Below are positions 1-6,960 of a stretch of DNA of 17,446 nt, in pieces. A program made the translations under genes and the position numbers. Within the stretch, counting starts at the first letter, position 1, and the number at the start of each line of letters is the position of its first letter. The DNA is from Bordetella parapertussis (lineage in GTDB: Bacteria > Cyanobacteriota > Cyanobacteriia > PCC-6307 > Cyanobiaceae): positions 1 to 17,446 of the forward strand of contig CALPMR020000030.1 in NCBI GenBank assembly GCA_943324725.2, given 5' to 3'. The notes beneath the pieces are model-generated. The model ran no database searches, was not told where the DNA came from, and saw only the letters and a list, made by a program, of their open reading frames with translations.

Positions 1-46
<46 letters not shown>

Positions 47-57
47 ATGTGGAAAGG

Positions 58-139
58 TGGGCCGGGTTGGATTTGAACCAACGTAGGCAGAGCCAGCGGA
101 TTTACAGTCCGCCCCCATTAACCACTCGGGCACCGACCC
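58..139 (-). tRNA. tRNA-Tyr (GTA)
   Basis: A class II tRNA with a long variable arm, as expected for bacterial tRNA-Tyr. The acceptor stem GGGTCGG pairs with CCGGCCC through one T-G pair, followed by discriminator A. The anticodon loop CTGTAAA gives anticodon GTA. The T arm carries GGTTCAAATCC. The encoded end reads ACC and then T, so a full CCA is not encoded. Positions 36-38 are AAA, the context recognised by MiaA for isopentenylation of A37, and a MiaE-type hydroxylase that acts on that modification is encoded about 500 bases away on the other strand. Confidence 0.97.
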
Positions 140-180
140 GAACCACACCCTCAGAACTTACCAGCCGACGATCCCTCCCC

Positions 181-624
181 ATGCAGCTGCTCGTGCTCCA
201 CGGACCGAACCTCAACCTGCTGGGCCAGCGGGAGCCTGGGTTGTACGGCTCCAGCACCCTGGCCGAGATCGATGCCGGCCTGGCCATCCAGGCGAGCGAG
301 CTGGGGGTGGAACTGGCCAGCTTCCAGAGCAACCACGAAGGGGCCCTGGTGGATCGCATCCAGCTGGCGGCTGGGGGCGCTGTCGACGGCATCTTGATCA
401 ATGCGGCCGCCTACACCCACACCTCCGTCGCGATCCGCGACGCCCTGCTGGCGGTGAAGATCCCATTCGTGGAGCTGCACCTCAGCAACACCCATGCCCG
501 CGAATCCTTCCGCCATCGCTCGCTGTTGGCCGACAAGGCGCTGGGGGTGATCTGCGGTTTCGGCGCCGCCAGCTACAGCCTGGCCCTGCAGGGGCTCGTG
601 CAGCAGCTGCGGGCACGGCCATGA
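181..624 (+). CDS. aroQ: 3-dehydroquinate dehydratase, type II
   Basis: A 147-residue cytoplasmic enzyme that converts 3-dehydroquinate to 3-dehydroshikimate in the shikimate pathway. The type II family signatures are all present: [18 protein letters not shown] at the N-terminus (active-site lid and catalytic Tyr), [23 protein letters not shown], and [18 protein letters not shown]. The length matches the usual roughly 145-150 residues. The reading frame is open back to position 49, but that part crosses the tRNA-Tyr gene, so the ATG at 181 ([10 protein letters not shown]) is the right start. No clear Shine-Dalgarno sequence precedes it. Its stop overlaps the ATG of miaE as ATGA, which suggests translational coupling. 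Only 41 bases separate it from the divergent tRNA-Tyr gene, so both promoters must be packed there or overlap the tRNA. Confidence 0.96.
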   Translation: MQLLVLHGPNLNLLGQREPGLYGSSTLAEIDAGLAIQASELGVELASFQSNHEGALVDRIQLAAGGAVDGILINAAAYTHTSVAIRDALLAVKIPFVELHLSNTHARESFRHRSLLADKALGVICGFGAASYSLALQGLVQQLRARP

Positions 625-1454
625 GCGCCGGCCGCCAGGCTCAGGAGCTTTCCCAGTTGGGGATTCCCTCTGCGCCCTCCCCAGGAAGGCTGGGCGATTC
701 AGGCCCGCGGCTTCAGGCGATCGGGCCTTCGGCTGCAGCCGGGCCAACCCCTGCACCTTTGTGGCCTGAGCCGGGGCCCGAGCCCATTGTGGTCGCCCTG
801 TCGGATCCGCCGCCGCCCTTCCCTTCAGAGGCCCAGCTCCCAAGCGCCCGGGCTGCGCCTGCCAGTTCGGTGGCGCGGGTGAAATGGCTGGCGGCCGCCA
901 GCAGTGAGGCCTGGCTGCAGCAGGCCATCGCCCACGCCGATCTGGTGTTGATCGACCACGCCCACTGCGAGCGCAAGGCTGCTGGTGTGGCCCTGCAACT
1001 GATGTTCCGCTACCCCTCCGATGGCGGCCTGGGGGCCGTGCTCAGCCCCCTGGCCCGCGAAGAGCTGGAGCATTTCGAGCTGGTGCTGCAGTTGCTGCAG
1101 CGGCGCGGCATCGCCCTGCGCCCCCTGGCGGCGCCCCCCTATGGCGCCGGCCTGGCCCGGCTGGTGCGGCGCCAGGAGCCCGAGCGCATGCTCGACAGCT
1201 TTCTGGTGGCTGGCCTGATCGAGGCCCGCAGCCACGAGCGCATGGCCCTGCTGGCGGCCCATGGCCCCGATCCTGAACTGCGGGAGCTCTACGGCGAGCT
1301 GCTGGCCAGTGAGGCGCGCCATTTCGGCCTCTACTGGCTGCTGGCTGAGGAGCGCTTTTCGCGGCCGGTGCTGGTGGAGCGGCTGCGGCAGTTGTCGGCA
1401 CGGGAAGCAGAGCTGCTGGCCACGCTCTGGAGCGAGCCCAGATTCCACAGCTGA
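621..1454 (+). CDS. miaE: tRNA-(ms2io6A) hydroxylase-like di-iron protein
   Basis: A ferritin-like di-iron protein of the MiaE family, which hydroxylates the isopentenyl group of ms2i6A37 in tRNAs that read U-starting codons. The conserved core begins near residue 85 (VKWLAAA) and carries the iron-ligand motifs in order: DHAHCERKA (Glu117), EELEHFE (Glu148, His151), EARSHERM (Glu201) and EARHFG (Glu231, His234). The core of about 195 residues matches the family length. The first 83 residues are a Pro/Ala/Gly-rich low-complexity extension not expected in the family. The ATG at 621 overlaps the aroQ stop (ATGA), which favours it, but GTG codons at 789 and 870 are in frame and 870 would give a normal-length enzyme. 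Family assignment is firm; the substrate is inferred from it. Confidence 0.88.
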   Translation: MSAGRQAQELSQLGIPSAPSPGRLGDSGPRLQAIGPSAAAGPTPAPLWPEPGPEPIVVALSDPPPPFPSEAQLPSARAAPASSVARVKWLAAASSEAWLQQAIAHADLVLIDHAHCERKAAGVALQLMFRYPSDGGLGAVLSPLAREELEHFELVLQLLQRRGIALRPLAAPPYGAGLARLVRRQEPERMLDSFLVAGLIEARSHERMALLAAHGPDPELRELYGELLASEARHFGLYWLLAEERFSRPVLVERLRQLSAREAELLATLWSEPRFHS

Positions 1455-1490
1455 GCCGGGGACAGATCTCTGGGCATGAGGGTGACTTTG

Positions 1491-1518
1491 CTGGATCAGG
1501 CTGGTTCAGCTGATCCAG
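1491..1518. terminator. 12-bp hairpin between convergent genes, possible terminator
   Basis: CTGGATCA pairs with TGATCCAG, and the inner GCTG pairs with CAGC around a GTT loop, with one bulged G at 1499. It sits between the end of miaE (1454) and the end of the convergent GDSL gene, whose stop (1506-1508) falls inside it. No T-run follows on either strand, so intrinsic termination is uncertain. It may instead be a 3'-end stabilising stem. Confidence 0.35.
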
Positions 1519-3185
1519 TGCTGGTCAAAGGATCTCACATTCAGGAGGTGGATGTTCAGATCGGCCTTGCCATCCCCATTCACGTCACCGAGCAGCCAGC
1601 CATGCTGAAAGCGGAGTTCAGCGGCAGCCCCCGTGAAGGCCCCGTTACCGATGTAGTTCCAGCCCGGATTTTGGAATGGATTGTCGCCATCGAGAATCGC
1701 GGTGATCCCAAGCCGATCGCCTTTTTTGCCCTCAAAATCGGTGATTGTGTCTTTCCATGAGCTCTTGACATCCTTGGCCTGCCAGGAAAAGAAATCTGCA
1801 CCCTTGCCTCCACACAACCGATCCGATCCTTCCCCACCACTGAGCCAGTCGGTGCCGCCGCCGCCACTGAGAACATCACAGCCGCGATCACCGTCCAGGA
1901 GATCGTTACCCTCTCGGCCGACCAGCCTGTCATTCCCAGCCTTGCCAACCAGCTCGCTGTTCTGCTTGCTGGCCACCAGCAGGTCGTTGCGCTGACTGCC
2001 GACCTGTTGGTCGACAAGAATGGCAGCCTCGATGGCGGTGCGATTGGCCTCCAGGGTGAGGAACATCGCCTTGGCGGTCATTTCCTGGCCACTTTGAGTG
2101 TTGTGAATCGTGTCGAAATACAGGAAGTTGTCGGTTTGATCTTCTGTTAGCTGTTCGCCAGTTGACTGGGCAAAGCCAAATGTGTTGTCAATGCCGTAAC
2201 TGGTGAAGTTGCCAAGCTTTGGTCCATAAGATTGCCAGTTGTCTCCAAATTCCGGAGAAAAGTAGATTAGCTTTGCATAGGGGAACTCTGTGTTCAGTTC
2301 CTTCACCATCGCGGCGTAGTCGGTTTGGAATTGCTCCAGGCCACCAGCCTCCACGAAGCTTGCCCAGCTCGTCACCCATTCCGGTGCATCCGGTTGCTTG
2401 GCTTGCAGGAGGAGGCCGCTGAGAAAGGGCATCTGGTAAGCATCGCCATCCACCACGCCGCGGAAGTCGGCCAGGGCAAAGGTCATCAGCTGGCGACTGC
2501 CACAAGCACGCAGTTGGACGGTGAGGTTGTCACGCATATTGACCATCACCTGATCCAGAACACCCTCAATATCAGGATTCGCCTCGATGGAGGCGATCAG
2601 GAGGTCGTTGGAGCCCGCTTGGATGATGGTCAGTTCATTGGAATCTGGGCGTACTCCTTGCCGTAGAGCGGCGAGAATCTGATTCTGCACGCCTGTTTTT
2701 GCCAGTTTTGGATACGCAGTGGACAGCGGCACCTGGCCACCTCCAGATACCGGCACGGTGATCACGTCGTAGAGGGAGACGGTGCTGGAGGTGGCGCCGC
2801 CGATGGCATGGGAGGGGCCACCAGCTGTCCCGATGCCCGGCGTGGCTATGTAAGTATTAGCTAGTAAATAAGTGGGATTGGGTATGTCCAGATTGGCGGG
2901 TGGTTCTTCTGATTTCGTGGTGATTCCCAGGAGGTTGCGCAGGCCCAGTTGGCAACCGTAGTTGGCATTGCTGAAGGTGATACCACTCCAGGCAGGCAGG
3001 GCGGTGGGGGCCAGGACTGACTTCTGGATATAAGAGCCATAGTCTCCGTAGGAAGTGAGGCTATCGCCGAAGCTATAGAGCTCGCTGAATAGGCCTTTGG
3101 CAGTCTGAGCAGGTCTGGCAATCACGATGAAATGACTGGTTAATGTTTGGAAAATCTTAGCAGAAGGCTCCAGGGGAGGACGCAT
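1506..3185 (-). CDS. GDSL-family esterase/lipase with C-terminal RTX calcium-binding repeats
   Basis: A 559-residue predicted secreted hydrolase. The N-terminal two-thirds is a GDSL domain: block I FGDSLTSYGDYG (nucleophile Ser42), a block II-like AIGGATSS, block III GSNDLL (191-196), and the C-terminal catalytic pair FDTIHN (Asp358, His361). Residues about 411-465 hold degenerate RTX nonapeptides (GKAGNDRL, GREGNDLL, GGGGTDWL, GGEGSDRL, GGKGADFF), which bind calcium in proteins exported by type I secretion. Near the end, DVNGDGKADL (534-543) looks like a second, EF-hand-like calcium site. There is no N-terminal signal peptide, as expected for type I export, but no exporter is encoded nearby. 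The ATG at 3185 has AGGG about 9 bases upstream; related proteins usually begin closer to block I, so a start at GTG codon 21 is possible. Substrate unknown. Confidence 0.88.
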   Translation of the reverse strand: MRPPLEPSAKIFQTLTSHFIVIARPAQTAKGLFSELYSFGDSLTSYGDYGSYIQKSVLAPTALPAWSGITFSNANYGCQLGLRNLLGITTKSEEPPANLDIPNPTYLLANTYIATPGIGTAGGPSHAIGGATSSTVSLYDVITVPVSGGGQVPLSTAYPKLAKTGVQNQILAALRQGVRPDSNELTIIQAGSNDLLIASIEANPDIEGVLDQVMVNMRDNLTVQLRACGSRQLMTFALADFRGVVDGDAYQMPFLSGLLLQAKQPDAPEWVTSWASFVEAGGLEQFQTDYAAMVKELNTEFPYAKLIYFSPEFGDNWQSYGPKLGNFTSYGIDNTFGFAQSTGEQLTEDQTDNFLYFDTIHNTQSGQEMTAKAMFLTLEANRTAIEAAILVDQQVGSQRNDLLVASKQNSELVGKAGNDRLVGREGNDLLDGDRGCDVLSGGGGTDWLSGGEGSDRLCGGKGADFFSWQAKDVKSSWKDTITDFEGKKGDRLGITAILDGDNPFQNPGWNYIGNGAFTGAAAELRFQHGWLLGDVNGDGKADLNIHLLNVRSFDQHWIS

Positions 3186-3559
3186 GCATCTTCGCCCTAT
3201 AGATCTTGCTTCGCTCTGGATATGGTTGGGTTTTGATTTTCAGTTGGCCTTGTCTATGGAGCTCTTTTGATGCTGCTGGTTTTCCCTGCAGACTGAATGG
3301 CCATGGCTTCTGATGCCAGCAGATGTTCATCAAGCAAGCTCCCGTGCCTCTCGGCCGCTGGCTGGTCCGTCGGCGGCGACGGGATCACAGGTGGCTCGGT
3401 TGAGGTTTGCGTGCCCCGTTTCCCCCTGACTGGTTTGGGGGCGAGTTGAGGTGAGTGACGCCTATTGGGCTGGATCGGCAATGGACGTGAAGACGGGTGG
3501 CTCCGGGGCCTTTGTGGCCTGGATTTCGCTTAGAAGGGTTGTCTTCGTGCCACCTCACC
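3186..3559. other. Non-coding stretch between divergent genes
   Basis: This separates the minus-strand GDSL gene from the plus-strand small membrane protein, and both promoters should lie here. On the minus strand, TATAGGG about 15-20 bases before the GDSL ATG could be part of a -10 element or its Shine-Dalgarno region. Reading frames across this stretch have no recognisable protein content. No repeat or terminator was seen. Confidence 0.5.
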
Positions 3560-3763
3560 GTGCCCACCCCAGGAGAGTTGTTTGTTGGGCTGCTTCTGGG
3601 ATCGATCGGGTTGGGCTACTTCGTCTATGGCCGCAAGACGGGGCGTTTGGTGGCCCTGCTGTGCGGGTTACTGCTGATGGTCTTCCCCTACTTCGTTGCT
3701 GGCGTCTGGCCCCAGCTGGGGATTGGGGTCGTGCTGATGCTGCTGCCCTGGCTGTTTCGTTGA
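3560..3763 (+). CDS. Small two-helix membrane protein
   Basis: With a GTG start at 3560 the product is 67 residues: VPTPGELFVGLLLGSIGLGY, then a basic stretch (YGRKTGR), then a hydrophobic run VALLCGLLLMVFPYFV and a final hydrophobic segment ending LPWLFR. This gives two or three membrane helices with a positive loop. The pattern GLLFGSIGLGYF..YGKK..R..PLLCGLALMVFPYF is recalled from a widespread family of small bacterial proteins of unknown function, sometimes labelled amino-acid-transport related without evidence. The frame is open back to an ATG at 3497, which would add 21 residues (about half of them non-hydrophobic) before this core; the family resemblance starts at PTPGELF, so the GTG is preferred although no Shine-Dalgarno sequence precedes it. 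It converges with the FRP gene 28 bases downstream. Confidence 0.7.
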   Translation: MPTPGELFVGLLLGSIGLGYFVYGRKTGRLVALLCGLLLMVFPYFVAGVWPQLGIGVVLMLLPWLFR

Positions 3764-3791
3764 GGATCAAGCTTCCCGGTCTGGGAGAAGC

Positions 3792-4127
3792 TCACATCCG
3801 TGCCATGGCGGTGATCTTGGCCAACTTGTCTGCGGAGAGACCATCGAGTTCTTCGAGGCTCACCAAGCCGTCCTTGACGAAGTCGGCAAAGACAAACAAC
3901 AAGCCAGGCAGACGAAAATCGAATCGCCCTTCAATCTCATGGCGCCGGATGCTGAGAAAATCATGCAGCTTCCAGACATCTTCGGGTTTGCCGAGAGTTT
4001 CGGTTCTGCTGCGTAGATCGCCGATCAACGTCTCCATATCCCGGGACATGGCGCGCTCGAAGACGGCCTGGGCCACGCCTTGCTCTTCGAGTGTCCAGCC
4101 GGCCACTTCGGTTTCCATTGGCCTCAC
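3792..4127 (-). CDS. frp: Fluorescence recovery protein
   Basis: FRP is a small helical dimeric protein that binds activated OCP, speeds its return to the inactive orange form and releases it from the phycobilisome. The family core is clear: DVWKLHDFLSIRRHEIEGRF, which contains the equivalents of the residues shown to matter in Synechocystis FRP (Trp50, His53, Asp54, Arg60; here Trp52, His55, Asp56, Arg62). The C-terminus LDGLSADKLAKITAMARM matches the family end. The length of 108-111 residues equals the functional short form. The start is ambiguous: GTG at 4127 (GGAG 4 bases upstream) or ATG at 4118 (GAGG 3 bases upstream, giving METEVAGW). It is the third gene of the OCP operon, 15 bases after the crtW stop. 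Together with the OCP sequence this points to an FRP-regulated OCP1-type system. Confidence 0.95.
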   Translation of the reverse strand: MRPMETEVAGWTLEEQGVAQAVFERAMSRDMETLIGDLRSRTETLGKPEDVWKLHDFLSIRRHEIEGRFDFRLPGLLFVFADFVKDGLVSLEELDGLSADKLAKITAMARM

Positions 4128-4142
4128 GTTTCTCCAGTGAAG

Positions 4143-4967
4143 CTATCGGCTGGCGTGCGGCAGTGCGAGCCCAGCCGGATCCTGCCGGTGAACTGTGATG
4201 AAGTGTCGCCGCTGGGGCAGCTGGAACCAGGGCAGCTCCGGATATTCATGATGTTCCCAGTGGTAGCCGAAGTGGTAGCAGGCCAGCAGGGACAGGCTCC
4301 GCGGCAAGGCGAGGCTGCGGGCGTGATGGCGATCGCCAGTGGAAGCAGGGGCTGCTGCTCCTTCCCGGTGGGGCAGATAGGTGCCGAACACAAACAACTG
4401 CAGCGAGCTCAGCAGGAGCGGCAGGATCCAGAACAGCAGCAGGTTGGTCAACGGGTGGGGAGTGTGCCCGTGCAGCAGCAGCAGCAGCAGGACGCTGACC
4501 AGCCAGCAGCTGAGCAGGGCACTCATCTGGGCGGCTGTCAGGTACTTCGCCATGAAGCGCAGATACCAGGCTGCGGCGCTTCGGTTCTGGCCATCGTGGT
4601 AATCGGGGTCGTTGGGGCTGGCTGGGGCGAGGTGGTGGCTCAGGTGGTGGCGGCGACAGCGATCCCAGGGCAGACAGGCATAGAGCCCCAGGGCCAGACG
4701 GCCGAGCCGATCGTTCCAGCGTTGCGAATCGGGGAGCAGCGAGCCGTGCATGGCGTCGTGGGCGACGATGAATAGTCCCGTCTGCAGGAAAGTCCGGATC
4801 AGCACGGTCAGGGTCAGCAACAGCGGCGACAGGCCGGCGCTAGCGAGGGGCAGCAGCAGCACCAGGCTTGCCCCCCAGGCCCCGATGATGCCAAGAGAAA
4901 GCCACAGTCCCCGAAGGGGGGACTGTGGCTGCAGTGGCGAAACGGGATGGCAGGTACTGCCGATCAA
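4143..4967 (-). CDS. crtW: Beta-carotene ketolase (CrtW type)
   Basis: A 274-residue integral-membrane di-iron oxygenase that adds 4-keto groups to beta-ionone rings, giving echinenone or canthaxanthin, the chromophores OCP binds. The histidine clusters of the CrtW/fatty-acid-desaturase superfamily are visible: HDAMH (about 90-94), HHLSHH (about 126-131) and HWEHHEYP near the C-terminus (about 240). Hydrophobic helices lie at about 20-45, 48-70, 150-180 and 190-210; one contains six consecutive leucines encoded by a CAG-type repeat. The frame opens with a TTG that overlaps the ocp stop (TTGA), and no ATG occurs before the first His box, so the rare TTG start is the best fit. Coupling to ocp is expected. 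A plain desaturase is the alternative, but the short length, the motif spacing and the operon argue for CrtW. Confidence 0.92.
   Translation of the reverse strand: MIGSTCHPVSPLQPQSPLRGLWLSLGIIGAWGASLVLLLPLASAGLSPLLLTLTVLIRTFLQTGLFIVAHDAMHGSLLPDSQRWNDRLGRLALGLYACLPWDRCRRHHLSHHLAPASPNDPDYHDGQNRSAAAWYLRFMAKYLTAAQMSALLSCWLVSVLLLLLLHGHTPHPLTNLLLFWILPLLLSSLQLFVFGTYLPHREGAAAPASTGDRHHARSLALPRSLSLLACYHFGYHWEHHEYPELPWFQLPQRRHFITVHRQDPAGLALPHASR
4473..4490. repeat. (CAG)6 trinucleotide run inside crtW
   Basis: Six tandem CAG units, read as CTG leucine codons on the crtW strand within VSVLLLLLLHGHT. Slippage here would add or remove single leucines in a membrane helix without a frameshift. It may be simple codon bias in a Leu run. 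Confidence 0.8.
4900..4930 (-). promoter_or_regulatory. Perfect 13-bp hairpin at the ocp-crtW boundary
   Basis: AGCCACAGTCCCC (4900-4912) and GGGGACTGTGGCT (4918-4930) are perfect inverted repeats around a 5-base loop. In the operon mRNA the stem begins 33 bases past the ocp stop and covers roughly codons 13-23 of crtW. On the transcript it is followed by TTCTCTT, a weak U-rich tract. It could act as a leaky terminator, an RNA-processing or stability element for the ocp message, or a brake on crtW translation. The structure is seen directly; its role is inferred. Confidence 0.6.
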
Positions 4968-5920
4968 CGGGCGAACTTGAGCAATTCAGCGGGTGAAGCC
5001 AGCAGGTCGATGGCCACGAAGTAGATCTTGCCCTGGGGATCGATCAGGAAGCGCCAGGCCACGTTCATGCCGACGCCGGCGCCGAACCAGGGGGTCTGCA
5101 CCTTGCCGGTCACCTTGATCTGGGTGAAGCCGTCATCGGAGGGTTCGGTGACGCCCTGATCAGGCAGCAGCTTGAGATTCTGGCAGTCTTCGCGGAAGAA
5201 GCGCAGCACGGCGTCCCTGCCCACAATTGGCCGTTGGAACGGGGGTTGCAGGGCGCCGTCGGGCAGGAACAGCTCAATCAGATTGTCGAAGTCGTTGGCA
5301 TTGAGCAGGTTCATGTACTCAATCACCGTGGCGTTATCCACGCCTCCGATCACAACGCTGCTGCGCTGTTCAGGTGCAGTGGGGAGCACGATGGGCTCAC
5401 TCACCCGTTCGACGCCGGCACTTTTGCCGGGATCGAAGCCCATGTCGACGACAAAGTTGCGCAGCACGGTGATCTGCTGGCCTTTGTCGATGGTTTTCAG
5501 CGATTCGAGCACGGCAGCGGCATTGGCCGAGAGCTGGTAGCCGGCGGGGATCGGAGCCACGAGGCCCTGCTCCATCCATTCGCCCAGTTGATACCAGAAA
5601 CCCAGCTTGATATTCACCGACCAGGAGGCATACCAGCGGGCCAGTTCGGTGTCGGCGTGATTGGCCAGGTCACACATCACCTGGCTCTGTTCGGCGAAGT
5701 TCATGACGCGGATGCGGTTCAGCATCGGCTCGGCGAACTGCATGCGAGCGGCTCCCGGGGCCGCAATGGTGATTGTCTTGCCCATCTCGAGGTAGGCATA
5801 CCAGATCAAGGCAAGTTGATCTTCGGCGCTGAGTAAGTTGTAACGAGCCGTGAGGGCCGGCACGACGTCAGCCGACTGGGTTTCGGGAAAGATCCGTGTG
5901 GCCCTGTCAAGAGTGAACAT
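4964..5920 (-). CDS. ocp: Orange carotenoid protein (OCP1-like)
   Basis: A 318-residue soluble blue-light photoreceptor that binds one keto-carotenoid and, once activated, docks on the phycobilisome and dissipates excess energy as heat. Both domains are complete: an all-helical N-terminal domain (about 15-165), a linker, and an NTF2-like C-terminal domain (about 195-318). The protein starts one residue shorter than Synechocystis OCP but then tracks it closely. Visible key sites: LIWYAYLEMGK (Trp40/Tyr43, equivalents of Trp41/Tyr44 by the carotenoid), ITVLRN (Arg155 equivalent, which forms the salt bridge to the C-terminal domain), NANDFDNLI, GALQPPFQ, FFRED, and KVTGKVQTPWFG with the C-terminal-domain Trp that hydrogen-bonds the carotenoid. 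It leads the ocp-crtW-frp operon. The downstream FRP gene and close match to Synechocystis OCP suggest the OCP1 clade rather than OCP2 or OCPX; that needs a tree. Confidence 0.98.
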   Translation of the reverse strand: MFTLDRATRIFPETQSADVVPALTARYNLLSAEDQLALIWYAYLEMGKTITIAAPGAARMQFAEPMLNRIRVMNFAEQSQVMCDLANHADTELARWYASWSVNIKLGFWYQLGEWMEQGLVAPIPAGYQLSANAAAVLESLKTIDKGQQITVLRNFVVDMGFDPGKSAGVERVSEPIVLPTAPEQRSSVVIGGVDNATVIEYMNLLNANDFDNLIELFLPDGALQPPFQRPIVGRDAVLRFFREDCQNLKLLPDQGVTEPSDDGFTQIKVTGKVQTPWFGAGVGMNVAWRFLIDPQGKIYFVAIDLLASPAELLKFAR

Positions 5921-6524
5921 TGGCGCGTCCGTCGATGGATTCGGTACAAAACCTAACGCGGAAGCCTCCTCTCGGGCTGGGTGGGTATCCGTCTGAGAGG
6001 TGTGCCAGATGGCGTTGGTCCGTGTTCGGGGCTGCCCAGGCGCCTGGTGGCGAGAGGTCTGAAGGCCAGGGGCTCGCCAGACCCAGATCAGGCCCGCTGT
6101 CCCTCCTTGTTCCCACAGCTGCCCTCAGCGCTGAGATCTGGGCTCCGGCAGCGGTTCAGCGCCTTCCAGTCTTGCTGGATGGAGCGTCTATTGGTGAATC
6201 CGGTTGTCCCATTTGAACCTGATCACTGAAGTGTATGGCGCTCTGCGGAGCTGGGACCTGGCCCAATTTGCTGCTGATGTGCGTTGCCTGCAGTGCCCCG
6301 GACAGCCTGGCCGAGATGTGGATCCAGCTGCGCCGATCGGCCCGTCGGCGACCGCCTGCCCCAGAGGGACGGCCTCGTTCCGGTTGATGGCGACAGGATG
6401 GATCTGATCTGAACCCAGGGATCCGGGCCGTCTTGGCTTTGCGAGCGCGAATGTGCTCGCCAGGCAGCTGTGCAGCCTGGATCCCTGCCGCGACACATCG
6501 CTGGTAGCCGGGTCATTGGCTGGC
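5921..6524. other. Long non-coding stretch upstream of ocp
   Basis: About 600 bases lie between the ocp start and the next gene candidate, and the ocp operon promoter should be here. The 25 bases before the ocp ATG contain only a weak GGA. No convincing -35/-10 pair, riboswitch or repeat was seen. Open frames exist on both strands (for example 6204-6407 plus), but their composition is Gly/Pro/Ser/Arg-rich and none resembles a known family. Confidence 0.45.
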
Positions 6525-6788
6525 TCAGGCCGTCGCCTGGGACCGCTTGAAGCCATAGGCGAGGGCCGCCAGTGCCCCCAGCCCCAGGGCGCCACCGGCG
6601 GCCAGGAATACCAGGGTCTGGAGCAGCAGCAATACCAATCCCAGCGCCGAGAACACTTTGATCTGGATCCTGGCCTTGATCAACAGGCCCAGCAGCAGCA
6701 GCACAGTCGCCTGCAAGCCGGCAATCTTGGCTGCGCTCAGGGGGCAGAGGGGATTGGGGAGCACCATGGGAATAAAAGGGTTGTTCAT
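6525..6788 (-). CDS. Small hydrophobic membrane protein candidate
   Basis: An 87-residue frame on the minus strand with strong membrane character: a polar, proline-containing start (MNNPFIPMVLPNPLCPL), then a helix around AGLQATVLLLLGLLIKA, a short basic loop (KARIQIK), a second helix SALGLVLLLLQTLVFLAAGG, a third Ala/Gly/Leu helix, and a basic tail KRSQ. The regular loop placement looks like real protein rather than chance. I do not recognise the family. There is no clear Shine-Dalgarno sequence before the ATG at 6788, and a second ATG lies at codon 8. It stands alone between the ocp promoter region and a transposase remnant. Confidence 0.5.
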   Translation of the reverse strand: MNNPFIPMVLPNPLCPLSAAKIAGLQATVLLLLGLLIKARIQIKVFSALGLVLLLLQTLVFLAAGGALGLGALAALAYGFKRSQATA

Positions 6789-6960
6789 GCTGGCTGGCCT
6801 GGCCGCCCGGTGCGATCACCCTCTGTCGCGCCCCTCCCGGGGCATCGGGCCCGAAATCAGAAGGGGCACTACCGGCACAGGGCAGCACGGCCTCGACGCC
6901 CTAAAGCTGCTGCGGTCATCGGCCCCTCACCGTTATCTGCGCGCACCGCCACTTCCTCAA

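Noticed and set aside
49..180. Upstream extension of the aroQ reading frame
   Set aside because: It runs through the tRNA-Tyr gene; family homology starts at the ATG at 181.
151..843. Long minus-strand frame opposite aroQ and miaE
   Set aside because: It is antisense to two well-supported genes in GC-rich DNA and shows no motif.
3451..4140. Long plus-strand frame over the small membrane gene and frp
   Set aside because: It overlaps two better-supported genes, with Arg/Ser/Trp-rich composition typical of an out-of-frame shadow.
4080..4775. Plus-strand Gln/Val-rich frame opposite crtW
   Set aside because: Its repeats are the antisense of Leu codons in crtW; the crtW His motifs are decisive.
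4900..4930. Reading the crtW hairpin as a simple terminator with crtW starting after it
   Set aside because: The coding frame across the stem (PLRGLWLSLG) looks like the normal CrtW N-terminus, and the U-tract is interrupted.
6204..6407. Plus-strand frame with a 'WDLAQFAADV' stretch
   Set aside because: It was considered as the N-terminus of the IS1182-like transposase, but the rest of the frame does not match and it ends early.
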